In this document: positions 31,409 to 38,119 of the stretch, piece after piece | Position numbering within the stretch: the first letter of the stretch is position 1 | How the letters are laid out: each line of letters opens with the position of its first letter | IMG/VR virus record: IMGVR_UViG_3300031857_011794 | Coordinates: 1-49,609 of that record | From: a virus | Reading direction: 5' to 3' (one strand) | DNA length: 49,609 bases | The notes under the pieces: model-generated | Told to the model about the DNA's origin: nothing | The model's input: only the letters and a program-made list of their open reading frames with translations | The model's database searches: none | Made by a program: the position numbers and the translations under genes

Positions 31409-32686
31409 TTATTTCTTTGCCATTATGTCTTTTTTAACTTTGCCAGCAATCTTGTTAGCAACTTCAGTTGAATAACCAGATTTTTTAGCACTAGTAACTA
31501 CACCTTTGAAACCTTTGTTCCCACCAGTGTTAGGCTTGCCTACATCACCAGTTCCTTTTTTAGCTTCCATGTATGTGCCACATTCTTTTAAACCGTGGAC
31601 TGGACATGCTTTACCTTTAGGTGTATGGTTGCATTTGCCTTCACCAAGTGCCGCACTGGCATTTGCTTTCTTTAAATCTGCGCCAGTGGCTCTCATGCCT
31701 GGTACTGTAGTTGTTGCTGTTGCTGGGATGGCAGATTTAGCAGCAGCACTAAGTTTATTACCTATTTGTCCTATGCTTTCTTTTGTTTTAGAACCAGATC
31801 TGCTGGCTAAAAATTCTTCATCTTCAGCATCCTGTTTGTTTCGACGGCGGAGATTAACTTTGTCTAGTGCATGGCTTTTTGCCCATTCATCTTCTTCAGC
31901 ATCACGTTTGGCTTGTCGTTCTTTGGCAAATTTTTCTTCTGCAGATTCTTTAAATGGTAAACCGGCTGCTTTACGACGTGAACCAAATACTTCTTCTTTT
32001 TCAGTTTCTACTTCACCATCTTTATCAAAGTCTCTTTTAGCTTTCTTTGATTTTTTAGCTTCGTCTAATTCTTCACCTGAACCACTGTCTTTAAGACGAA
32101 TGCTAGCCACTGTCCATCCGCCACTACGTGCATCACGTGCGGCACGATCACGCACTTCACTTTGCGCTTCGCCTTCGTCAGCAGTAATAGTCATGCCTTT
32201 CGTCGCGCCGTCTTTTTCTAACTTGACAAAGTATTGCTTCTTTTCAGACTTTTCAACTTTGCCTTTCTTTTTGTCTGTTGCACGTACACCACTTGCTTCA
32301 TCGACCTTTTCTTCTTTCTTCTTGATCTTTTCAGCTTGAGCTTTCTTAAGGTCTTTGATCTTTTCTTTAGCTTCCATTAACTTGCCTCTTAGAGCACGTT
32401 TTTGGCTTTCTGAATAAACATCGCTGTCATCGATAGCTTGGCCGTATTCGCTAAACTTCATTTCGTATTCCATATAGTGGTATACGCTAGCGACATAATC
32501 AGCTGCTTTTGTGATCTTAGCCTGTACCCAACCTTCTAGTTGTGTATTAGCTTCCATCATTTTAAATAGTTTTAAACTGTAATTTGCTAACTTGTATAAG
32601 TCAGCTTTGGCCATAGCACCTTCACGGTCTCTTTCGCCGCCTGGTAAGCCATTCATATCATCTTGTGGTTGCATATCGATGTGCAT
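31409..32686 (-). CDS. Charged virion protein with EF-hand-like motif (425 aa)
   Basis: Strongly charged, Lys/Glu/Ala-rich, with predicted coiled coil at about 85-130. A DFDKDGEVETEKEE segment near 222-235 has the DxDxDG calcium-loop pattern seen in EF-hand/dockerin-like repeats. The helical N-terminal part (LYKLANYSLKLFKMMEANTQLEGWVQAKI) resembles a conserved marine phage module. A Cys/His group (CNHTPKGKACPVHGLKEC) near 355-372 could bind zinc. Probably structural or capsid-internal. GGAG ribosome binding site and late-like promoter upstream. Confidence 0.7.
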   Translation of the reverse strand: MHIDMQPQDDMNGLPGGERDREGAMAKADLYKLANYSLKLFKMMEANTQLEGWVQAKITKAADYVASVYHYMEYEMKFSEYGQAIDDSDVYSESQKRALRGKLMEAKEKIKDLKKAQAEKIKKKEEKVDEASGVRATDKKKGKVEKSEKKQYFVKLEKDGATKGMTITADEGEAQSEVRDRAARDARSGGWTVASIRLKDSGSGEELDEAKKSKKAKRDFDKDGEVETEKEEVFGSRRKAAGLPFKESAEEKFAKERQAKRDAEEDEWAKSHALDKVNLRRRNKQDAEDEEFLASRSGSKTKESIGQIGNKLSAAAKSAIPATATTTVPGMRATGADLKKANASAALGEGKCNHTPKGKACPVHGLKECGTYMEAKKGTGDVGKPNTGGNKGFKGVVTSAKKSGYSTEVANKIAGKVKKDIMAKK

Positions 32687-32705
32687 AGTAAACTCCGTTA
32701 TCGTT

Positions 32706-32713
32706 GTATTTAG
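32706..32713 (-). promoter_or_regulatory. Late-promoter-like element CTAAATAC
   Basis: Found 20 bases upstream of the start at 32686, with GGAG in between, at the end of the preceding gene. Same form as at 43936-43943. Confidence 0.5.
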
Positions 32714-32949
32714 CGTTTTACGGGCTTGCCGCCGAAAATACTGCCCTTCATATCAAGTGCATTTTTCGCTGTTCCGTCTTTGTTTTTCGCTTGTTTTGCT
32801 TTAGGAGGCCTTGGCTTACCACCCTTTCCGTACCTGTTTCGCGTCTTCTTATTGCCAATTGCTAAGTGTGGGCTAACAACCGTAGCAATACTGCCGGCAC
32901 TAGTAGAACCGGCAGTTGCTTCTTCTTGTAATATTTCCCACAACCTCAT
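32710..32949 (-). CDS. Small basic protein with capsid-targeting-like N-terminus (79 aa)
   Basis: Starts MRLWEILQEEATAG, sharing the M-R-L-x-E-[IL]-L pattern with two genes at 34-36 kb. LQE followed by E/A fits the T4-type prohead protease rule [LI]xE. The rest is very basic (NKKTRNRYGKGGKPRPPKAK), so a DNA-binding capsid-internal protein is plausible. Confidence 0.7.
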   Translation of the reverse strand: MRLWEILQEEATAGSTSAGSIATVVSPHLAIGNKKTRNRYGKGGKPRPPKAKQAKNKDGTAKNALDMKGSIFGGKPVKR

Positions 32950-32950
32950 A

Positions 32951-33583
32951 TTAGCTTTCTAAAATTTCCAAGCAATGATTCCAGTGTGAAATACGGTCAT
33001 CAAGACCAATAGTTCCACCATTAATACGTTTGCTCAGTGCTACTACATCGCCAGTATCACAAATTGCGTTTAAATTGTTTTTCTTCCAGAACCAGCAAGC
33101 ACTTAGTACTGCATATTCTGGTGTTCGTAAAAGATCTGGATCTTCTACAAGTGTATCATCACCAAAAAGATCTTTACTACATTGCGTGTAGTTACTCTTA
33201 CCAGTCAATTGAAGTAATCCACGACCACGATATTTCCAGCCTTCTCCGCTAGTTTCGTCACCATTGCCCATACGACTTGAGTATACACGATTAGCAATCA
33301 TCTCTGGTTTGCGTTCGTATTGTACTGCAATGTCGTCTGTTGGAAAATACTTGCCAAATGTGCCACGTAAGCCTTTGGCTCCGTAGTTTAAGTTTTCTTG
33401 TAGTAGATTAAAATCACCACTTTCGTGCTGACATTGCGAAATAAATCCAGCGACTCTTGCTGGAGTATTAATCTCGAACTGTGGTAAATGCTCTGCAAGT
33501 GCTTTGAACCATGATTCAGGATCTTTATTTTTGCTAATACAAGCGGCTACCTTTTCTAGTGTAAAATCAAAATCAAAACTCAT
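32951..33583 (-). CDS. GH19 chitinase-like endolysin
   Basis: The 210-residue product has the glycoside hydrolase 19 core: FISQCQHESGDF with catalytic E54, ENLNYGAKGL, GEGWKYRGRGLLQLTGKSNY with the second acid near E114, and RINGG near the end. In phages this fold cuts peptidoglycan between sugars as the lysis enzyme. No signal peptide is seen, so export would need the holin at 41.3 kb. Because it lies in a virion gene block, a role as a virion-associated lysin is also possible. Confidence 0.9.
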   Translation of the reverse strand: MSFDFDFTLEKVAACISKNKDPESWFKALAEHLPQFEINTPARVAGFISQCQHESGDFNLLQENLNYGAKGLRGTFGKYFPTDDIAVQYERKPEMIANRVYSSRMGNGDETSGEGWKYRGRGLLQLTGKSNYTQCSKDLFGDDTLVEDPDLLRTPEYAVLSACWFWKKNNLNAICDTGDVVALSKRINGGTIGLDDRISHWNHCLEILES

Positions 33584-33602
33584 TTTATTTCTCCATTGTA
33601 GT

Positions 33603-33611
33603 GTATTTATT
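33603..33611 (-). promoter_or_regulatory. Late-promoter-like element AATAAATAC
   Basis: Lies 20 bases upstream of the endolysin start at 33583, with GGAG between. One mismatch from TATAAATA. Confidence 0.5.
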
Positions 33612-33617
33612 GGTTTA

Positions 33618-33911
33618 TTAATCTATTGGTTTTTCACCAGTTAGATATGGTCTTGAAAACCACAATTTAAACCACTCGGGCGTACCCGGTTTAATATCAT
33701 GCTTCTTCATAAGGGCTCCTTTACTGTCACCCGTTGCACTGATATTACTTCCTTGCATACCTCTGTATTCTTGTAGTTTAGCTTGCCCGCCTAAACCTCC
33801 GCCAATACCTGCAAGTGCTTTTAGTTCATGTATAGGATCATTGGGATCAAGATAGCAGTCATCGCTACTATCCGTGTTTAAATCCTGTGTAGTGATCCTA
33901 TACTGTTTCAT
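33618..33911 (-). CDS. Conserved-looking phage protein (97 aa)
   Basis: Begins MKQYRITTQDLNTDSSDDCYLDPNDPIHEL and ends with KPGTPEWFKLWFSRPYLTG, a pattern I associate with a conserved family in marine T4-like phages. Middle part is glycine-rich. Function unknown. Follows the HxGH nucleotidyltransferase gene with a 2-base gap, as last gene of that operon before the endolysin. Confidence 0.75.
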   Translation of the reverse strand: MKQYRITTQDLNTDSSDDCYLDPNDPIHELKALAGIGGGLGGQAKLQEYRGMQGSNISATGDSKGALMKKHDIKPGTPEWFKLWFSRPYLTGEKPID

Positions 33912-33913
33912 AA

Positions 33914-34942
33914 TTATTTTTTTGGTTCCCAGTATCTTCCATTACCAAATGCTTTATCTGCAAGATCTTTTTGGAATCCCCATGTGCGTCCGCTCTTATT
34001 ATATTTTGCCTTAGACCATTTACCACTCTTAGTTTGTTTGATTCCGTAGCTGGCTGCTTCGTCTTCTCTGCCAGCTGGCACGTTATAAAAATACCTACCT
34101 ACTACTACTGGTTTAGAATCTTGCTGGCGTTGCCATTCATCTTCGTGTCCTAGTTCATGTTCCATTTCACGACGTTTGAAATCACGTTTTTCATAGTCCA
34201 TTTGATTTTGTTGATAGCGATCATAATCGCTTGGACTCATTAAGTCTGGGTTACGAGAGTTTTCTGCTGCCATTTTGTCTTTCTTTACTCTTACTTTGGG
34301 TTTTGCAAAGTCTTGCATACGCTGTAATGCAGTTTGCATTAGTTGTTTGACTTTTTCATCGTCAATTTCTGGATTCATTGAATCACGCCATACTTGAAAC
34401 TTTTCCTCATCGCTCATGTTGGGGTCTAACAATGCTTGACGCATAGGTGTAGCACGTGGACCTTCCTCTTCTCTGCTTGGATCATTAGTTTCTTGACGTG
34501 CAATTACTTTTAAATCATCTAAACCAAACTGCTTATACGGTTCAACTCCAGACTTGTCTGGACGTACTAGGTATTGGAATGCATTAACCTGGTCAGCACC
34601 AACAACTACAGTAACATTACCATAGCCCATAGTAGCTAACTTTTTAAGTACTCTATTCAAGTCAGGCATTTCATCAGTTGCTGTGTTGAACACTTTGGGA
34701 TTATTTGGAAATACTTGATTGTAAATGTCTAATTTTTCATCAGGACTTAACGGATCATCTTTGCCCATTGTTTTGCTGATTACAAAATATGGATCGGCAC
34801 CATCATCTTTTGCCTGTGTTAAAACGCTACTGGCCAGCATCATGTGACCTTTGTGCCCCATGCCACGGCCCCAGCCTACAACTGCGTTTTTACTTTCGCC
34901 AGTACGGTCTAAATTCTCTATCAATAGTTCACGTAATCTCAT
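33914..34942 (-). CDS. HxGH nucleotidyltransferase-fold protein with capsid-targeting-like start
   Basis: The first ten residues (MRLRELLIEN) resemble a T4 capsid targeting sequence, with LIE as a possible protease site. Residues 21-33 (VVGWGRGMGHKGH) contain HKGH, the HxGH active-site motif of cytidylyltransferase/NMN adenylyltransferase-type enzymes. VVVGADQVN near 122-130 and RATPMR at 173-178 match the later family motifs. The rest (to 342) is charged and helical. The enzyme likely transfers a nucleotide to a phosphate group; substrate unknown. Start overlaps the previous stop by one base. Confidence 0.82.
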   Translation of the reverse strand: MRLRELLIENLDRTGESKNAVVGWGRGMGHKGHMMLASSVLTQAKDDGADPYFVISKTMGKDDPLSPDEKLDIYNQVFPNNPKVFNTATDEMPDLNRVLKKLATMGYGNVTVVVGADQVNAFQYLVRPDKSGVEPYKQFGLDDLKVIARQETNDPSREEEGPRATPMRQALLDPNMSDEEKFQVWRDSMNPEIDDEKVKQLMQTALQRMQDFAKPKVRVKKDKMAAENSRNPDLMSPSDYDRYQQNQMDYEKRDFKRREMEHELGHEDEWQRQQDSKPVVVGRYFYNVPAGREDEAASYGIKQTKSGKWSKAKYNKSGRTWGFQKDLADKAFGNGRYWEPKK

Positions 34943-36093
34943 TAGTCTTTCCTTGGAGCCCAGTTAGCTTGGTCAATTGCCTTAACAAACTGTCCTGGAA
35001 CATCACGTTTAAATTCTCCGCCTGGATGGGCCTGAACATAACCTTCAGGTTTAGTTTGCTTAATGCCGCTATGTGTGCCTGCACCTAATGCAGTAATTAA
35101 ATTCATCTTAGCAGCAGTTATCATCTCCACAGTGGTTAGAACTGCATCTAATCCTGGATCAGATAAAACTTTTTGTGCCATAGCTGCCGACATCTTTTTA
35201 GCTGCTACTTGATTCTTAATCCAAGACTGAAATTTATTTTTAACTCCAGCTACACGTAAATTTTGATTAAAGAATGTATATAATATATCACCCACTTTGC
35301 TTAGTCCTGGCTTGGGTGCTAAAAAGGCATCAATAGCATCTGCATTTGCATCAATGTATTGCTCAATTTGATCTAACTCACTATCATCAACATCTGGAGC
35401 TTCTTCAACATAAGTTGTGCCTTGCACAATAACGTCTGGTGTACTTAATTCTTCTGCGTTGGGATAACGTGTTTCATCGCTAGTTCCCATTGTTTCGTAA
35501 TAGCCAGTTGCTGCCACCATAACTTTTGCAGTTCTAATTCTTTTACCCAAGTCACTATCTGCTGGAATATGAAAACTAGTAATGTTTGGTGTAAAATCGT
35601 AATCGCCTGTTTTGGGATTTAATTTTGCTGGTTGTCCAGGATGAAATAAAATACCACCTTCAATATATCCAACCTCTGGACTAATTTTTTCAAAGTAACT
35701 CCACAAACTTGCCATTTGATTAGCATAGTTTTGGCGTTGTTTTTCTTTACCAGGTTCTGTATTACCAGTACCTAAAATAAAATTTCTAATGTCTTCTGGA
35801 CTATTCATTTCAGTACTAACACCGCTCTTGGTCTGTGTTGTACCACGCTTCAAATAATCCCACGCATTTTTAGGAAATAAACGGAAAACACCATCCTCAT
35901 CACGACCCCAGTATACAACTGGACTGCCGTCCCACTTTAATTCAATTGAACCAGATTGTTTGCCCATGCTACGTAAACGTTCAACTGCATGGTGCGCTCC
36001 GTTACTGCCGTTAGTAAACGCCAAGTCTTCAATGTGTTGATACTTACGACCTACTTTGGGTGGAGCTGCTTCAAATAGTTCTCTTAATCTCAT
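34942..36093 (-). CDS. Ligase-fold-like protein (DUF6267-like) with capsid-targeting-like start
   Basis: Starts MRLRELFEAAPP; LFE is a possible prohead protease site. Residues 50-60 (IELKWDGSPVV) contain KWDG, matching motif I (KxDG) of nucleic acid ligases and capping enzymes, where the lysine takes AMP or GMP. EGGIL at 155-159 fits a downstream motif of that fold. The sequence resembles proteins I know as DUF6267 from marine phages. It may be an RNA or DNA ligase-like nucleotidyltransferase, but typical motif V is not certain. Length 383. Confidence 0.75.
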   Translation of the reverse strand: MRLRELFEAAPPKVGRKYQHIEDLAFTNGSNGAHHAVERLRSMGKQSGSIELKWDGSPVVYWGRDEDGVFRLFPKNAWDYLKRGTTQTKSGVSTEMNSPEDIRNFILGTGNTEPGKEKQRQNYANQMASLWSYFEKISPEVGYIEGGILFHPGQPAKLNPKTGDYDFTPNITSFHIPADSDLGKRIRTAKVMVAATGYYETMGTSDETRYPNAEELSTPDVIVQGTTYVEEAPDVDDSELDQIEQYIDANADAIDAFLAPKPGLSKVGDILYTFFNQNLRVAGVKNKFQSWIKNQVAAKKMSAAMAQKVLSDPGLDAVLTTVEMITAAKMNLITALGAGTHSGIKQTKPEGYVQAHPGGEFKRDVPGQFVKAIDQANWAPRKD

Positions 36094-36965
36094 TTCAACA
36101 TCCTTAGTGTGCGACTAAACCATTCGTTAGTACCGACTGTGGGAGTTGCGGCTTGCCAACTGCTAGATGCCTTTGCCTTGTCGAAAATTTCATTACGTTT
36201 TGCTTCGTCTGGAATAGCATCCATTATACTTTCAACACTGCCCAAACTATCTGCATTTGCGTTTGGTCCAAGTAACGTTTGAGCAATAACATTTAAATCA
36301 TCACTAATAAACTCTGCCTTCTTACCAGCAGCATCGCGTTTGTAAAGACCTTCGTCTGGACTCCACAAAAATCCTCCACTGCTAGCAAGTGTATTAATCA
36401 TCATTTGTTTATTAACACCTTTGTATGGACTGCCTGGTGGGATAGCGTGGTGATGAAATCTACTTACAATTTCTGCTTTAGGAACAATTTTAATGTCCAC
36501 TTGATAAAAACCTTCACCATAAGGAATGAGTGTATGAACTGTTACACCAGCTTTGTGGGTTTTTAAACCTTTTTCTTTTAAGAAATCATCTAACGCTTGA
36601 CGTGTTGTTTTTCCATCTTTAGTCTTAAAGAATCTAGCAGCATCATTTAAATCTGCCATAACGTCTAAGTCGCCAGATCTTTTTGGTTTTAGTTCAACAC
36701 CTTGTGGTAATTCTCCAGTGTTGTATTTGTCTGCGTATGCTTTAACTGGAACAAACTTTTGTTCACGCTCTCTGTAGATACCAATAAGCTCACCACCTAA
36801 ATAAGCATTTTGCGTAGGCGTAGCACTACTACCAATGACATGAATCTTTAGACCAATTTCACTGACAAACTCTTCAGTGGTTTGAACTAAACCGTCAATC
36901 ATTTCAACAGTTTGTTCGTAATCAGTACTCTCAGGCCAAATGTTGCCGCCTTCGTTTAAAATCAT
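36090..36965 (-). CDS. Pol-beta-fold nucleotidyltransferase
   Basis: The 291-residue product carries the minimal nucleotidyltransferase signature: HVIGSSAT at 42-49 (hGS), SGDLDVM at 97-103 (D99 and D101) and YQVDIKIV at about 165-172 with the third aspartate D167. These bind two metals and an NTP. Members of the fold add nucleotides to RNA, proteins or small molecules; many toxins and tRNA enzymes belong here. The start MILNEG would allow cleavage at LNE. Overlaps both neighbours by 4 bases. Confidence 0.82.
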   Translation of the reverse strand: MILNEGGNIWPESTDYEQTVEMIDGLVQTTEEFVSEIGLKIHVIGSSATPTQNAYLGGELIGIYREREQKFVPVKAYADKYNTGELPQGVELKPKRSGDLDVMADLNDAARFFKTKDGKTTRQALDDFLKEKGLKTHKAGVTVHTLIPYGEGFYQVDIKIVPKAEIVSRFHHHAIPPGSPYKGVNKQMMINTLASSGGFLWSPDEGLYKRDAAGKKAEFISDDLNVIAQTLLGPNANADSLGSVESIMDAIPDEAKRNEIFDKAKASSSWQAATPTVGTNEWFSRTLRMLK

Positions 36966-37366
36966 TTGTAAGCCCCTTCACGCATATTCGTCATCTCAGA
37001 TTCGTGAATTTTCTTACAAATTTCTTCAATCATTTCTTTATCTAATTCGTCTCTAAGTTCTCTTAATGGGAATTCGTCTTTGTATATGCTATACGCTTTT
37101 GTAACAACTGGTTTAAACACTCTGTGCGAAAATGATTGACCTTGATCAAACTGTTTCTTACATAAGTTTAATATAGGAAAGAATTTTTTACGATAAAAAT
37201 CATCGTTGTTGTGCATGAAATAGATAATGTCTTCAGCAAGATCGAATGAATATTCGTCATCTGCTGAGCTATGATCATTGGTCTTTTTATTCAGCCCAAT
37301 TTTATCTAGCTCAAGTTCATCATCTATGCTCTTTGATGTATTATTGAATAGTTCTGTAATTTTCAT
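36962..37366 (-). CDS. Hypothetical protein (134 aa), first gene of the nucleotidyltransferase operon
   Basis: Starts MKITELFNNTSK, close to the M-[RK]-[LI]-x-E-L pattern of the capsid-targeting-like starts in the same operon. The body is charged and helical (FDLAEDIIYFMHNNDDFYRKKF). No motif identified. Its 4-base overlap with the Pol-beta-fold gene suggests a partner protein, for example an antitoxin-like or adapter subunit, but this is a guess. Confidence 0.72.
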   Translation of the reverse strand: MKITELFNNTSKSIDDELELDKIGLNKKTNDHSSADDEYSFDLAEDIIYFMHNNDDFYRKKFFPILNLCKKQFDQGQSFSHRVFKPVVTKAYSIYKDEFPLRELRDELDKEMIEEICKKIHESEMTNMREGAYK

Positions 37367-37401
37367 ATATGTCCAAGCTGTAAGACTAATAACGTACTCA
37401 T
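37363..37401 (-). CDS. Possible 12-codon leader peptide
   Basis: An ATG at 37399-37401 opens a 12-codon frame (MSTLLVLQLGHI) whose TGA overlaps the next gene's ATG as ATGA. A weak GGA precedes it. It could couple or regulate translation of the operon; it may also be chance. Confidence 0.3.
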   Translation of the reverse strand: MSTLLVLQLGHI

Positions 37402-37418
37402 ATTAATCCGCCGTTCGT

Positions 37419-37426
37419 ATATTTAG
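37419..37426 (-). promoter_or_regulatory. Late-promoter-like element CTAAATAT
   Basis: Lies 53 bases upstream of the nucleotidyltransferase operon start, preceded by a direct repeat of AGCTAAAT. Confidence 0.45.
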
Positions 37427-37456
37427 CTAATTTAGCTTCTAAGGAGATTGTTCTGT

Positions 37457-38119
37457 TTAAGCTGGAATTGCGTTGATTACGCGGTCTATTCTGCTGATTT
37501 CACTGCCTAAAAACATCTTCACCATGGTAAGAGACTTCTCATCTTTAACATAGAAGTAACTGCCTCCCCATGAATAGTCAGCTGACAATTCTTGTATGCA
37601 TTTCTTAGTTAATCGAACTTTGTCACTAGTATTAGCCCATTTAATAAAGCTGTCGTAACTAGTACGAGTCTTACCCATGGTTATTTTGAATTCAAAATCA
37701 ATCTTAGGTAAAAATACAGTGTTCTTTTCCAACTTGGGATACAAGAATTCGTCTGGAATACTAACATACTTTGTACGATCAATATCAACAGACGTTAACG
37801 ATACTACATCGTTAAAATCATTAGTGTAAAAACTTAATAACGGATGTTCAACTCTAATATCAAAGTTTTGAAAACTTGATAGTTTGTGTTCGAGAATTAA
37901 GCAAAAATCTAAATCCGCTAAACTTCTTAATTTACTCCATGGGGGAGACAATAAGGGTAGTTTAGTTGGATCAATTGCTTTTAGTTTGTGCCTTGCAAAG
38001 TCTAAATCACAACCCCTAAACCAAGCTGAAACTGGACATACCAGTACTGCCTTGTACTGGTATTTGTCCATAAAAAGTTTTTTAGTTTTCTTGACTAGTA
38101 TTTTCTGGTTGAGTTTCAT
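37457..38119 (-). CDS. Hypothetical protein (220 aa)
   Basis: No family recognised. The core (YKAVLVCPVSAWFRGCDLDFA, LRSLADLDFCLILEHKL) looks like a compact alpha/beta protein. The last 40 residues include SWGGSYFYVKDEKSLTMVKMF. The start at 38119 overlaps clpA by 38 bases; ATG 38071, after the clpA stop, is an equally possible start. No good ribosome binding site at either. Confidence 0.7.
   Translation of the reverse strand: MKLNQKILVKKTKKLFMDKYQYKAVLVCPVSAWFRGCDLDFARHKLKAIDPTKLPLLSPPWSKLRSLADLDFCLILEHKLSSFQNFDIRVEHPLLSFYTNDFNDVVSLTSVDIDRTKYVSIPDEFLYPKLEKNTVFLPKIDFEFKITMGKTRTSYDSFIKWANTSDKVRLTKKCIQELSADYSWGGSYFYVKDEKSLTMVKMFLGSEISRIDRVINAIPA

Noticed and set aside
31506-32339. Long plus-strand frame opposite the charged virion protein
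   Set aside because: Its Ser/Leu/Phe-rich content mirrors Lys/Glu/Ala codons on the minus strand; no ribosome binding site or motif.
36090-37366. Classic AbiEi/AbiEii toxin-antitoxin pair
   Set aside because: The NTase motifs fit the fold, but the first gene does not show the winged-helix antitoxin features of AbiEi, and the operon continues with two other nucleotidyltransferases.
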